Part shown: positions 16,754-26,387 of the stretch, piece by piece
Numbering within the stretch: the first letter of the stretch is position 1
Layout of the letters: each line of letters opens with the position of its first letter
Assembly (NCBI RefSeq): GCF_001644225.1
Contig: NZ_LSTV01000001.1
Span: 930,001-994,000 of the forward strand
Direction: 5' to 3'
DNA from: Microbacterium oleivorans
Lineage (GTDB): Bacteria; Actinomycetota; Actinomycetes; Actinomycetales; Microbacteriaceae
DNA: 64,000 bases
The notes under the pieces: model-generated
What the model was told of the DNA's origin: nothing
Seen by the model: only the letters and a program-made list of their open reading frames with translations
Database searches by the model: none
Translations under genes and position numbers: made by a program

Positions 16754-18037
16754 ATGACCCGCACGCGCTCGTCGAGTGAGATCCGCGACGCCTCACGGCG
16801 GGAGCTCGTCCGGGCTCTCGCCGTGGGCGGCACGGCGACGCGCACCGACCTCGCGCGGGCGACCGGGTTGAGCGCGGCCACCGTCTCGAACCTCGTGACC
16901 GAATTGCGCGAAGACGGTCTGATCGCGGATGCCGGGATCGACAACGGCGGCGCGGGGAGACCGACCACGCTCCTGCGCATCGACGGCGCCGGCGGGGCGC
17001 TCCTCGGCATCGACGTGGCCGAGACCTACATCCGCGCGGTCGTCTTCGACGCCGCCCTCACCGAGATCGGGGCCGCAAACGTCGACGTCGACGAGGCCTG
17101 GGCATCGACCGACCTCATCGCCGACGCCGTGCTGCAGGCCGTGTCGCAGGCGATGGAGCGCAGCGGTCGCCACCCGGATCATCTTCTCGGGGCGGGTCTC
17201 GGACTTCCCGGTCTCACGTCGACCGACCCCCGTCGCATCGCCTCGACCCCCGCGTGGGCGACGCACATCCGCGACCTCGAGGACCGCCTGCGCCCGCACC
17301 TGCCGAGCCCGCTCGTGACCGCGAACCCCCTGCAGGCCGTCGGCCATTCCGAGGTGTGGTTCGGCACGGCGCGCGGACGCTCGACGGCCGTGGTCGTGAA
17401 CCTCGGGACCGGCGTGGGTGCGGGCATCATCGTCGAAGGACGGGTTCTGCGCGGCGCGACCCGCAGCGCCGGCGAATGGGGGCACACCGTCCTCGAGCTC
17501 GACGGACGCCCGTGCCGGTGCGGCCGCCGCGGATGCGTCGAAGCGTACGTGGGGGTGCCCGGCATCCGGCAGACCCTCCACGACGTCGCCGACGGTCACG
17601 ACCTCCTCGGACTGCACCAGCGCGACTTCGTCCAGGGACTCGGCGAGGCCGCGGACGACCCCGCGGTGGCCGAGACCCTCTCGCGCACGGCGCGCTACCT
17701 GGGGATCGCGCTGTCCGACATCGTCGCCGTGCTCAACCCCGAGGTGCTGACCCTCACCGGGTGGACCGCGTGGGCGCTCGGCGACCTGCTGCTGCCCGCG
17801 ACCCGCGCGGCGCTCGCCGAGCGGGCGCCGGAGCTGACCGCCGCGCGCCTGGCCCTCGACGTCTCGCCGGTGCGCGTCAACAGCGTCGCCACCGGGATGG
17901 CCGTCCTGGCCTTCGAGCACCACCTCGACACCCGCGCCCTTGCACGCCGCACCCGGCCGCGCCTCGACCCGCCCGCCGTTCCCGTGGTGACCGTGCCGGC
18001 ACCGGCGGCATCCGCCCCTCAGCCCGTCGCGGGCTGA
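16754..18037 (+). CDS. ROK-family transcriptional regulator (second copy)
   Basis: 427 aa. The winged HTH near the N-terminus reads TRTDLARATGLSAATVSNLV; the ROK domain follows with the full zinc site (HTVLEL preceded by AGEWG, then CRCGRRGCVEAY). As in the first copy, the kinase ATP motif is altered to IDVAETY, so sugar phosphorylation is not expected. It is clearly paralogous to the ROK protein at 12206-13432 (shared LGIDVAETY, AGEWGH and TGWTAWALGD). The C-terminus extends into a Pro/Val/Ala-rich tail. It is located between the importer genes and the GH27 gene in one orientation, so it likely regulates the same pathway. The ATG at 16754 is the first good start. Confidence 0.9.
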   Translation: MTRTRSSSEIRDASRRELVRALAVGGTATRTDLARATGLSAATVSNLVTELREDGLIADAGIDNGGAGRPTTLLRIDGAGGALLGIDVAETYIRAVVFDAALTEIGAANVDVDEAWASTDLIADAVLQAVSQAMERSGRHPDHLLGAGLGLPGLTSTDPRRIASTPAWATHIRDLEDRLRPHLPSPLVTANPLQAVGHSEVWFGTARGRSTAVVVNLGTGVGAGIIVEGRVLRGATRSAGEWGHTVLELDGRPCRCGRRGCVEAYVGVPGIRQTLHDVADGHDLLGLHQRDFVQGLGEAADDPAVAETLSRTARYLGIALSDIVAVLNPEVLTLTGWTAWALGDLLLPATRAALAERAPELTAARLALDVSPVRVNSVATGMAVLAFEHHLDTRALARRTRPRLDPPAVPVVTVPAPAASAPQPVAG

Positions 18038-18055
18038 CCACACGACAGGAGACCC

Positions 18056-19366
18056 ATGGTCCTCGCACGCCCGCATCGCCCGCCGATGGGCTGGAACAGC
18101 TGGGATTGCTACGGCACGACCGTCACCGAGGCGGAGGTCCTCGCGAACGCGCGCTTCATGGCCGAGCACCTGCGGGATGCCGGATGGGACACGGTCGTCG
18201 TCGACGCCGACTGGGCCGACCCCGACGCGCGTGAGCACGGCTACAACGACGACGCCCGCCTGCACCTCGACGCGTCCGGACGGCTGCATCCCGATCCGGT
18301 GCGCTTTCCCTCGTCGGCGGGCGGCGCCGGGTTCGGGCCGCTGGCCGAGCAGATCCACGCGTTGGGGCTGAAGTTCGGGCTCCACGTCATGCGCGGGATC
18401 CCGCGGCGGGCGATCGCGCAGGGCCTCGTCCTCCACGGCACCGCGACGCCGCTGTCCGCCCTCGCCGACCCCGCCAACGACTGCGAGTGGAACCCGCACT
18501 TCGTCGGGATCGACCACGCCCACCCGGATGCCGCGGGGTACTACCGCTCGACCGTCTCCCTCTACGCGGAGTGGGGCGTCGACCTCATCAAGGCCGACGA
18601 CATGCTGTGGCCGTACCAGGAGCGCGACATCACCGCCTACAGCGAGGCGGTCGCCGGCGTCGACCGCGAGATCGTGCTGAGCCTCTCCCCCGGCCGCGAC
18701 CTGTCCGCCGCCCACCTCGAGCACCTCGCCGAGCATGCGAGCATGTGGCGCATCTGCGACGACGTCTGGGACCGGTGGGAGGACGTCGCGGACAACCTCG
18801 CCCGGATGGCCCGGTGGGCACCGCATGCCGAGCGGGGCGCCTGGCCGGATGCCGACATGCTGCCCCTCGGCCGGATCGGCATCCGCGCGGAACGCGGCGA
18901 GCCGCGCGAGGACGCGCTCACTCCCGACGAGAGACGATCGCTGCTGACGCTCTGGACGATCGCGCGCTCCCCGCTCATGTTCGGGGGCGACCTGCCCTCG
19001 ACCGACCCCGCGACCATCGGGATGCTGCGCTCCCCTGCGATCGCCGACCTGCTGACACGGGCGCAGCACAGCGGCGAGATCCGGCGCGAGCACGGGCTCG
19101 TGCTGTGGCGCGCGGTCGGCGGCGACACGACGTGGATCGCGGGCGTGAACACCACCGACGCACCGCTGACGGCGACCGTCGACGCGCGGGACCTCGGGTT
19201 CGGGCCCTCGCCCCGCACCGTGACGGACGTGTGGACCGACCGGCCGGTGCTCCCCCGGCCGGGACGCACGGGCGACACCACCGTCCGCGGCGTTGCGCCG
19301 GACTCCGCGGCCTTCGACGTGGTCCTTCCGCCGCACGGCTGCGTGTTCTGGCGGTACGACGGATGA
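18056..19366 (+). CDS. Glycoside hydrolase family 27 (alpha-galactosidase or beta-L-arabinopyranosidase)
   Basis: 436-aa cytoplasmic enzyme (no signal peptide). The GH27 N-terminal signature PPMGWNSWDCYG is at residue 10. The likely nucleophile is Asp181 in IKADDM (usually KYDNC), and the acid/base is Asp235 or Asp236 in RICDDVWD. A C-terminal beta domain starts near residue 330. GH27 covers alpha-galactosidases and a smaller group of beta-L-arabinopyranosidases. The divergence of the nucleophile motif and the neighbouring arabinofuranosidase genes make the second activity possible. The ATG follows ACAGGAG. It ends the plus-strand transport operon and converges with the GH127 gene. Confidence 0.88.
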   Translation: MVLARPHRPPMGWNSWDCYGTTVTEAEVLANARFMAEHLRDAGWDTVVVDADWADPDAREHGYNDDARLHLDASGRLHPDPVRFPSSAGGAGFGPLAEQIHALGLKFGLHVMRGIPRRAIAQGLVLHGTATPLSALADPANDCEWNPHFVGIDHAHPDAAGYYRSTVSLYAEWGVDLIKADDMLWPYQERDITAYSEAVAGVDREIVLSLSPGRDLSAAHLEHLAEHASMWRICDDVWDRWEDVADNLARMARWAPHAERGAWPDADMLPLGRIGIRAERGEPREDALTPDERRSLLTLWTIARSPLMFGGDLPSTDPATIGMLRSPAIADLLTRAQHSGEIRREHGLVLWRAVGGDTTWIAGVNTTDAPLTATVDARDLGFGPSPRTVTDVWTDRPVLPRPGRTGDTTVRGVAPDSAAFDVVLPPHGCVFWRYDG

Positions 19367-19370
19367 CGCG

Positions 19371-19401
19371 GCGCGCGGCTCGGGCTAACCGAGCCGCGCG
19401 C
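19371..19401. terminator. Shared terminator of the convergent GH27 and GH127 genes
   Basis: Perfect 13-bp GC-rich stem (19371-19383 with 19389-19401) and a 5-base loop GCTAA that contains the GH127 stop codon (19385-19387). It has no T tract on either side, as usual in high-GC actinobacteria. It should work in both directions. Confidence 0.75.
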
Positions 19402-21646
19402 TCATCAGTCTGACCTCGGTCAGCCGGGGCGTGGTCTCCTCACCACCACCGACCGCGAGCTGCCACTGCACCCGGCCGTCCGCGTATGCGCCGAGGTCCA
19501 GATCGAGCAGCGGCTCGTCCTGCGGATCGACGAGGCGATCCACGAGCACCTCGTCGTCGAGGGACACCGTCAGCCTGCGCGGAGCGGTGTCACGCAGCCA
19601 CGCGATCCGGAGCTCCACGGCGGACGCGCCCCAGTCCTGGAGGGTGAACGCGCCCTCGCCGCGGAACCGACGCCAGTGGGTGCCCTCGTCGTAACCCGAC
19701 TCCGAGTCGACGAGGGTGAGTCCGTGATCGGACTCCGGTTGCTGCTGCCCGAAGGAGATCGCGTCGAGCGTGCGGCCCTCGAGGGCGTCGGACCGCGCGT
19801 CCTCCGCCGCGAGTTCCGCGCGGCGTCGCGAGGCATCCCGCTCCGAAGCGACCGGGAACGAGAGGATGTACCGGTCGTCGTGGAGGGCGGCGAACGGCTC
19901 GAGCACGACCTCGCGGTGCGCGGACGTCTCGCCGAGGACCACGACGAAACCGTCGCGGCGCTCAGCGGCCACCAGGTCCTCGGGAGCGAGGATCGGCGCC
20001 TCGGCGAGCGGGAGCAGCGCACCCCGGGCGATGTGCCCCATGCGCGCGTCGGTCCCGAGCGGGTCGACGGCCGGACCGGCGAGGCGCTCGGCGAGCACGC
20101 GGGGTCCGTCGACGATCCACCCCCACCCCTCGTCGCCCGCAGGGTGCTCCCAGCGCAGCAGGGGCGGCAGCTCCAGCTCGATCGCGGTGCGTCCGCGCCA
20201 CTCGCGGTCGAACTCGAACCACCCGTCGGACGACGGGCGGACGACGTCGTCGTCGATGCGCGCGACGGCGGCCCCGGGCACGACGCCTTCGGGCACACGG
20301 ACGCGCACCGCGAGGTGGCGAGGGGACGCCGCGGTCACGGTGACGACGGCGTCGTCGCCGAACGGACGGGCGCTCTCGACCTCGACGGTCACGCCCTCGT
20401 CGTGGACGCGCGCCGCGATGAGCAGCTGCACGTCGATGCGGCCCGGCGCGCGTCCGAACACCGACAGCGCGTACCGAGCGGGCGCCTCCAGCCCCGTCCC
20501 CATGCAGCACCAGAACCCCGTCTCGGGACGCGAGTAGACGCGATGGTGGCCGGGACGGTGGGAGGTGAAGTAGACGATGCCGCCGTGCTCGGGATGCTGC
20601 GCCGACAACAGGTGCGCGCTGAGCGCCCGGTCGATGTAGGCGAGGTGCGCGGGGTCCCCCGACCGGCGGTACATCTCGCGGGCGAGCTCCACCATGTTCA
20701 CGGTGTTGCAGGTCTCGGGCCCCTCGCGCGCCGTGAACATGCTCGACCAGTCGTCGCGCGGCGGGAAGTGCTCGCGCACGCTGTCGCCGCCGATCGCGGT
20801 CGTGCGATGGCCGACGACACTCCGCCAGAACGTCTCGGCCGCCCGGCCGTAGCGGGCGGGCGCGCCGAGCCGCGCGAGGACCGCGTACCCGACCGCGAGG
20901 GGGATGTGCGCGTTGGCGTGCAGCCCGTCGAGCGGGTCGCGACCCGCCGCGAGCAGTTCGAGGAAGGAATCGACGGCGAGCCGCAGGGCCAGATCCATGG
21001 CCGCGGGGTCGCCGGCGGCATCCGCCCACCGGGCGAAGGATGCCGCCAGTCCGCCCGGCTCGGTGCGCAGCACCTGTTCGACACGGGCATCCGAGAGGGA
21101 CGCGAAGGTGCGCACCCACCACGCGACGTAGTCCGCCGCGACGACGCGGGCGGACGCCGAGCCGGCGTACACGACCGCGTCGATCAGACCCGTGAGGGTC
21201 TTGTGCAGGTTGTACAGCGGCGCCCACCGCCCGCCGAGGTCGAACGTCTGCGCCTCGACGCGCCCGTCGGCGATCTCCTGCCACAACGACACCCCGTCCG
21301 GCACACCGCCGAGGTAGCCCGTGCCGAGCGCGAGCTGACACTCCCGGAGTCCGCCCACGATCACCTCCATGCGCTCGCGCGCCGCGGCGGATCCGCTCGC
21401 CGCGTGCGCAGCCAGCGCACTGAGCACGTGACCCAGCGTGTGGCCGTCGAGACCGTCGGACTCCCAGCCGCCGTAGCCCGGCCCCGTCGGCAGACCCGCC
21501 TCACGCCGGAACGGCGCGAGCAGCCTGTCGGGGTCCAGCTGCAGCGCCGACCGCAGCGCGAGTTCCTGGGCGTGCGCGAAGGGCCCGGGCGCGAGCGTCA
21601 CCGCGGAGAGCGGGAACGGTTCCGCTCCCCCGCGTGTCGACGTCAC
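19385..21646 (-). CDS. Glycoside hydrolase family 127 (beta-L-arabinofuranosidase type)
   Basis: 753-aa enzyme of the DUF1680/GH127 family, which releases L-arabinofuranosyl residues using a zinc-bound cysteine nucleophile. The (alpha/alpha)6 barrel occupies about residues 15-420 and is followed by beta domains; the C-terminal 200 residues form an extra beta-rich module. All four key residues of the Bifidobacterium enzyme HypBA1 are matched in order: Glu311 and Cys313 in ETCNTVN, Cys380 and Cys381 in FWCCMGTG. No signal peptide is present. The GTG start overlaps the GH51 stop by 4 nt, so the two arabinofuranosidases are co-translated. Confidence 0.92.
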   Translation of the reverse strand: MTSTRGGAEPFPLSAVTLAPGPFAHAQELALRSALQLDPDRLLAPFRREAGLPTGPGYGGWESDGLDGHTLGHVLSALAAHAASGSAAARERMEVIVGGLRECQLALGTGYLGGVPDGVSLWQEIADGRVEAQTFDLGGRWAPLYNLHKTLTGLIDAVVYAGSASARVVAADYVAWWVRTFASLSDARVEQVLRTEPGGLAASFARWADAAGDPAAMDLALRLAVDSFLELLAAGRDPLDGLHANAHIPLAVGYAVLARLGAPARYGRAAETFWRSVVGHRTTAIGGDSVREHFPPRDDWSSMFTAREGPETCNTVNMVELAREMYRRSGDPAHLAYIDRALSAHLLSAQHPEHGGIVYFTSHRPGHHRVYSRPETGFWCCMGTGLEAPARYALSVFGRAPGRIDVQLLIAARVHDEGVTVEVESARPFGDDAVVTVTAASPRHLAVRVRVPEGVVPGAAVARIDDDVVRPSSDGWFEFDREWRGRTAIELELPPLLRWEHPAGDEGWGWIVDGPRVLAERLAGPAVDPLGTDARMGHIARGALLPLAEAPILAPEDLVAAERRDGFVVVLGETSAHREVVLEPFAALHDDRYILSFPVASERDASRRRAELAAEDARSDALEGRTLDAISFGQQQPESDHGLTLVDSESGYDEGTHWRRFRGEGAFTLQDWGASAVELRIAWLRDTAPRRLTVSLDDEVLVDRLVDPQDEPLLDLDLGAYADGRVQWQLAVGGGEETTPRLTEVRLMSARLG

Positions 21647-23112
21647 CCCGCGGCCCGGACGCGGACCGTCACGATGCTGCGCGGCGGCACGGCGAGACGC
21701 AGCTCGGACCCCTGCACGACGGTCCCGGTGAAGTCGACCGGGGCGACGGCGTCGGGCTCGTCGAAGGTGTTGTGAGCGGATGCCGCCGCGTGCAGCATGC
21801 GTGCCCCCACCACCTCGCCGATGCGCTCGGGCAACCGCAGCACGAGCTCAGACTCGGCGTTCAGGTCCCAGTTGACGACGCTGACGGTGTAGACGTCGTC
21901 CTTGACGCTCACGGTGTGGTCGAGGTGCGCCGCCGCGGGGCCCTCGACCCGACCCGCGGCATCCGTCGTCGCCACGAACTCGGCGTCCTGGTGGTCGACG
22001 TAGAGCCCGAACGCGTGGAAGGTCGGCGTCTTCACCATGCGCGGGCCGTCGGTGAGCAGCATCGCCTGCAGGACGTTGACCATCTGCGCGATGTTCGTCA
22101 TCCGCACCCGGGCGGCGTGGCGGTGGAAGATGTGGAAGTTCACCGCCGCGACGATCGCGTCGCGCATCGTGTTCTGCTGGTACAGGAAGCCGGGGTTCGT
22201 GCCCTGCTCGACGTCGTACCAGGTCCCCCACTCGTCGACGAACAGGCCGACGCGTCGCGCGGGATCGTGCCGGTCCATGATCTCGCCGTGCCGCCGCAGC
22301 AGGGTGTCCATCATCCGCGTGCGGTGGATCGTGTCATACCACGCGGCGTCGTCGAAGCTCAGCGCCGCACCCTTCACGTCCCACTCGCCCGTCGGGAGCG
22401 TGTAGTAGTGCAGGCTCAACGCGTCCATGTGGCCGGCCGCGCGGGCCATGAGGACCTCGGTCCACTCGTAGTCGTCGGCGTTGGCGCCGCACGCGACCTT
22501 GGCGACGTGGCTGTCGCCGTAGTCGCGCACGAACGTCTGGTACTGCCGGTAGAGGTTCGCGTAGTGGAGCGGGAGCATGTTGCCGCCGCATCCCCAGCTC
22601 TCGTTCCCGACCCCGAAGAACTGCAGCTTCCACGGCTGCTCACGCCCGTGCGCCCGGCGCAGTTCCGCCATCGGGGTGTGCTTGTCGAGGGTCATGTACT
22701 CGATCCAGTCCTGCATCTCTGCCACCGTGCCGCTACCCACGTTGCCGTTGACGTAGGCCTCGGCGTCGAGCTGGTGGAGGAGCTCGAAGTACTCGTGCGT
22801 GCCGAAGGTGTTCGGGTCCACCACACCGCCCCAGTGGGTGTTGACCATCGCGCGGCGCCCTTCAGCGGGGCCGACGCCGCCGAGCCAGTGGTACTCGTCG
22901 GCGAAGCAGCCGCCGGGCCAGCGGACGACGGGCACCTTGATCTCGCGCAGGGCGGCGATGGCGTCGGTGCGGAGCCCGTTCTTGTGCGGAATGTCGCTCT
23001 GCTCACCCACCCACAGACCCTCGTAGATGCCGCGACCGAGGTGCTCGGCGAACTGTCCGTAGATGCGGCGGTCGATGCGATGGGCGCGGGTGGTCGCGGT
23101 GATGATGCTCAT
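21643..23112 (-). CDS. Alpha-L-arabinofuranosidase, GH51
   Basis: 489-aa intracellular retaining arabinofuranosidase. The N-terminus begins [19 protein letters not shown] (typical of family 51) and the barrel contains [13 protein letters not shown]. The acid/base is Glu171 in [11 protein letters not shown] and the nucleophile Glu294 in [10 protein letters not shown]. The C-terminal beta-sandwich runs from about residue 385. It removes alpha-linked arabinofuranose from arabinan, arabinoxylan or arabinogalactan oligosaccharides. The ATG is preceded by GGAG at a slightly long spacing. It lies 43 bp downstream of GH31 and overlaps GH127, giving the operon lacI - GH31 - GH51 - GH127. Confidence 0.95.
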   Translation of the reverse strand: MSIITATTRAHRIDRRIYGQFAEHLGRGIYEGLWVGEQSDIPHKNGLRTDAIAALREIKVPVVRWPGGCFADEYHWLGGVGPAEGRRAMVNTHWGGVVDPNTFGTHEYFELLHQLDAEAYVNGNVGSGTVAEMQDWIEYMTLDKHTPMAELRRAHGREQPWKLQFFGVGNESWGCGGNMLPLHYANLYRQYQTFVRDYGDSHVAKVACGANADDYEWTEVLMARAAGHMDALSLHYYTLPTGEWDVKGAALSFDDAAWYDTIHRTRMMDTLLRRHGEIMDRHDPARRVGLFVDEWGTWYDVEQGTNPGFLYQQNTMRDAIVAAVNFHIFHRHAARVRMTNIAQMVNVLQAMLLTDGPRMVKTPTFHAFGLYVDHQDAEFVATTDAAGRVEGPAAAHLDHTVSVKDDVYTVSVVNWDLNAESELVLRLPERIGEVVGARMLHAAASAHNTFDEPDAVAPVDFTGTVVQGSELRLAVPPRSIVTVRVRAAG

Positions 23113-23155
23113 GGGTGTGCTCTCCGTCGAGTCGTCTCAGGGGGTCGGGCCGGGG

Positions 23156-25198
23156 TCAGGACAGGGTCAGGTGGGGCAGGTCGGCGAGGCGCGCGAGCGC
23201 GTCGCCGACACGTCCGCCGCGGTGGAAGACCGGGATCGACGCGAGCGGCGCGTCGACCGTGACGATCGCGCCGCCGGTGTGGGTCTCGCCCGTGCGGGCA
23301 TCGGTCCACTCCGCGCCGGCGGGGAGGTAGACGTCCCACCGCGTCGCACCGGGGACCGTCACCGGCGCGACGAGGATGTCGGGACCGAAGAGGTACTGGC
23401 CGGGGGTCGTCCACGCGCGTTCGTCGTCCGGGAACTCGAAGAACATGCCGCGCATGACCGGCGCGCCCTGCTGGTGCGCGTCGACCATCGCCTGGCGCGT
23501 GTAGTCGCGCAGGTCCTCGCGGAGCCGGATGTAGGCCACCAGCACCGCTTCGATCTCCTCGCCGAAGCTCCACACCTCGTTGTCGGCACCCGTGCCGACC
23601 CGGGCGACCCCGTTGCGGTCGACGATCCGGGTGCCGGGGACGCGGTCGCCGTGCAGCCGCATGACGGGGCTGAACGCGCCGAACTGGAACCAGCGCACGA
23701 GCAGTTCGTGGAAGGCGGGCTCGCGGACGTCGCCCCCCGTGAAACCGCCGATGTCGGTCGTGAACCACGGGATGCCGGCGGCCCCCATGTGGACACCCGC
23801 CGCGATCTGCGCGCGCAGGTCGTCGAAGGTGGAGTGGACATCACCGGACCAGACGAGGGCGCCGTGGCGCTGCGAACCCGCCCACGCCGCACGCACGAGC
23901 GAGACGGGCTGATCGTTGCCCTCGGAGCGCAGGCCGTCGGCGATCGCGCGGGTGAACTCGCGCGGGTACAGGTTGGCCACCTGTGCACTCGGCCCGGCGG
24001 CGAGCCGGTAGTTCTCGAAGTGGTACGCCCCGTACTCGGGCTCGGCCTCGTCGAGCCAGAACGCCGAGATGCCGTAGGCGCCGTAGTGCTCGGCGAGCTT
24101 CTGCCAGAGGAACTCCCGCGCCCGCGGCTCGGTGACGTCGAGGAAGCGCGTGTACTGGCCGTCGAAGTAGTACTGCACGTCGATGCCGCGCCGGGTGCGC
24201 ACCAGCATGTTGCCGTCGCGCAGTTCGGCGAAGTTCTCTGACTCGGGCGCCACCTGCGGCCAGACCGAGACCATGAGCTCGATCCCGAGCTCGCGCAGCT
24301 CCGCGGTCATCGCGGCCGGGTCGGGCCAGTACTCCTCCTCGAAGCGCCAGTCCCCCATCCAGCGCCAGTGGAAGAAGTCGGCCACGATCACATCGATCGG
24401 GATGCCGCGGCGCCGGTATTCGCGCGCGACGCCCAGCAGCTCCTCCTGGGTCGAGTAGCGGAGCTTGCACTGCCAGAACCCCAGGCCGTACTCCGGCATC
24501 ATCGGCGCGTGACCCGTCGCCTCGGCATAGGCCGCGGCGATCTGCGCGGGGCGCGGGTCGGCGCACACCCACCAGTCGAACTGGGTGGCGCTCTCGGCCT
24601 CCCACTCCGTCCGGTTCAGTCCGAACACGGCTCGCCCGATCGCCGGCAGGTTCCAGAGGAAGCCGTAGCCCGCGCTGGAGACGACGAACGGGACGGAGGT
24701 CTGCGAGTTGCGGTGGGCGAGTTCGAGCACCGCGCCCTTCAGGTCGACGACGTCCTGCTGGTACAGCCCCATGCCCACGAGGTGCTCGTCGGCGGGCGTC
24801 GCGAGGCTCAGCCGCAGACGATGGTCCCCGCCTTCGCCCGGTCGGAACTCCCGCGCGGCGAGCTTGAGCGCGCCGCCGTCGGTGATCTCCTCGAAGAGGA
24901 GGCGGCCCGCGGCATCCTCCACCCGCAGTCGCAGCCGGGTCGTGTGGAACCCGGTCGACCAGTCGTTGTAGTCGTCCTGCGTCGCGACGACGCGCACCCC
25001 GCCGGCCGCGACGGTCGCGACGGCGCCGTCGATCGACACGTCGGCGTGGGTGTCCGGCACCTCGACGAGCGCGCCCGGCGCCTCGTCTATGGGGCCGAGC
25101 GAGGCGCGGACGCGGACGCCGCGTCCCCACGCCTCGATCGAGACGGTCTGGCCGTCACCGCGCCAGAGCACACCGGTGCCGGAGGAGTGGAACGTCAT
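23156..25198 (-). CDS. Glycoside hydrolase family 31 (alpha-xylosidase/alpha-glucosidase type)
   Basis: 680-aa cytoplasmic enzyme. An N-terminal beta-sandwich (about residues 1-225) precedes the TIM barrel. The nucleophile is Asp383 in FWLDEAEPEYG and the acid/base Asp453 in VWSGDVHSTF. The sequence around the nucleophile (DEAEPEYGAYHFENYR) and IVADFFHWRWMGDW resembles YicI-type alpha-xylosidases more than alpha-glucosidases. This would suit removal of xylose from xyloglucan oligosaccharides together with GH35. The start ATG overlaps the lacI stop (ATGA). Substrate assignment is inferred from the motif and neighbours. Confidence 0.9.
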   Translation of the reverse strand: MTFHSSGTGVLWRGDGQTVSIEAWGRGVRVRASLGPIDEAPGALVEVPDTHADVSIDGAVATVAAGGVRVVATQDDYNDWSTGFHTTRLRLRVEDAAGRLLFEEITDGGALKLAAREFRPGEGGDHRLRLSLATPADEHLVGMGLYQQDVVDLKGAVLELAHRNSQTSVPFVVSSAGYGFLWNLPAIGRAVFGLNRTEWEAESATQFDWWVCADPRPAQIAAAYAEATGHAPMMPEYGLGFWQCKLRYSTQEELLGVAREYRRRGIPIDVIVADFFHWRWMGDWRFEEEYWPDPAAMTAELRELGIELMVSVWPQVAPESENFAELRDGNMLVRTRRGIDVQYYFDGQYTRFLDVTEPRAREFLWQKLAEHYGAYGISAFWLDEAEPEYGAYHFENYRLAAGPSAQVANLYPREFTRAIADGLRSEGNDQPVSLVRAAWAGSQRHGALVWSGDVHSTFDDLRAQIAAGVHMGAAGIPWFTTDIGGFTGGDVREPAFHELLVRWFQFGAFSPVMRLHGDRVPGTRIVDRNGVARVGTGADNEVWSFGEEIEAVLVAYIRLREDLRDYTRQAMVDAHQQGAPVMRGMFFEFPDDERAWTTPGQYLFGPDILVAPVTVPGATRWDVYLPAGAEWTDARTGETHTGGAIVTVDAPLASIPVFHRGGRVGDALARLADLPHLTLS

Positions 25199-26295
25199 GG
25201 CGTCGCCTTTCGGGGAGCGGGGGCCGTGCTGCCGCGCACGACCAGTCGGGTGGGGACGAGAAGGCGGCGCACCGCCGTGCTGCCGTCGATGCGTGAGAGG
25301 AGGACGTCGACGGCCGCGCGGCCGACCTCGTCGAACTCCTGGTGGACGGAGGTGAGCGGCGGCCAGAACTGCGCGGCCTCGGGCATGTCGTCGAACCCGA
25401 CGACGCTGACCCGATCGGGCACCGGGACGCCGGCTTCATGGAGGGCGCGGAGGACCCCCAGCGCCATCTGGTCGTTCGCCGCGAAGACCGCGGTCACCTC
25501 GGCGCGTCCGCGCAACCGGCATCCCGCCGCGTACCCCGATTGCGCGCTCCAGTCGCCCCGCTCGAGCGGCGGCACGTCGCGCCCGGCCGCGGTCAGCGCC
25601 GTGCGCCAGCCGTCCTCGCGGCGCACCGCGGAGTACGAGCTCGCGGGACCGGCGACATGGTGGACCGTGCCGTGGCCGAGTTCAAGGAGGTGGGCCACCG
25701 CCTGACCGGCGCCCATCGTCTGATCGGTGTCGACGAAGGAGCGGTCGGCCAGTGCCGAGGCGTCGACCACGACGACGGGGAGGTCGTCGGGCAGGGGCAG
25801 GTCCTCCCCCGCCGAGAGGTGGTCGCCGATCGCGATGACGAGGCCGTCGACGGCCTGGTCGCGCGCGCGTTCGATCGCCTCGGCGACCGCGCGCCGGTCG
25901 AACCGCGCGGTCGGCACGAGCGCGACGGCGTAGCCGGAGGCCGCGCCGGCGCGCGAGATCGCCTCCCACGTGCGCACGCTGCCGTAGGAGGTCAGGTCGC
26001 TCATGACCACGCCGATGCTGCGGTACCGGGCCGAGCGCAGGGCGCGCGCGGCCCGATTGGGCCGATATCCGAGTTCACGCATGCTCGCGAGCACCCGCTC
26101 GCGCGTCGGTTCGTCGACGCGCGCCGCGCCGGTCACGACCCGCGAGACCGTCTGCGCCGAGACGCCGGCGTGACGGGCGACGTCGGCCTGCGTGGGGACG
26201 CCGTGCGGGGTCCCGCCGCGGCGGGCCGCGGGTTCGACGACGGGGGTGTCGACACCCGTGTCGGAACCCGGTCGCGTGCTACGCTGAAGCGACAT
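25195..26295 (-). CDS. LacI-family transcriptional regulator
   Basis: 366 aa. The HTH and hinge are complete: PTQADVARHAGVSAQTVSRVV near residue 35, then YRPNRAARALRSARYRSIGVV. The periplasmic-binding-protein-like effector domain follows (FVDTDQTMGAGQAVAHLLELGH, VFAANDQMALGVLRAL, VGFDDMPEA). The DNA-binding domain is preceded by a 30-residue disordered tail, unusually long for LacI. The ATG at 26295 is preferred over an upstream alternative, which would cross the operator. It is the first gene of the minus-strand glycosidase operon and divergent from GH35. It probably represses both sides through the palindrome at 26299-26322. Confidence 0.93.
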   Translation of the reverse strand: MSLQRSTRPGSDTGVDTPVVEPAARRGGTPHGVPTQADVARHAGVSAQTVSRVVTGAARVDEPTRERVLASMRELGYRPNRAARALRSARYRSIGVVMSDLTSYGSVRTWEAISRAGAASGYAVALVPTARFDRRAVAEAIERARDQAVDGLVIAIGDHLSAGEDLPLPDDLPVVVVDASALADRSFVDTDQTMGAGQAVAHLLELGHGTVHHVAGPASSYSAVRREDGWRTALTAAGRDVPPLERGDWSAQSGYAAGCRLRGRAEVTAVFAANDQMALGVLRALHEAGVPVPDRVSVVGFDDMPEAAQFWPPLTSVHQEFDEVGRAAVDVLLSRIDGSTAVRRLLVPTRLVVRGSTAPAPRKATP

Positions 26296-26298
26296 GAT

Positions 26299-26322
26299 TG
26301 CGTAAACATAGCAGTTCACGCA
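26299..26322. promoter_or_regulatory. LacI-type operator between lacI and the GH35 gene
   Basis: Two 10-bp arms (TGCGTAAACA and AGTTCACGCA) match as an inverted repeat at 8 of 10 positions around 4 central bases. It starts 4 bp before the lacI ATG and covers a TATGTT -10-like element on the minus strand (26305-26310), so occupancy would block lacI transcription. It is the only strong dyad in the 92-bp divergent region. Confidence 0.6.
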
Positions 26323-26387
26323 GCGACTGGGCACCCCCACCACACGAGTGCCGGACCCCCGGACCGTGGGCCCCGAGCGGAGATCAC

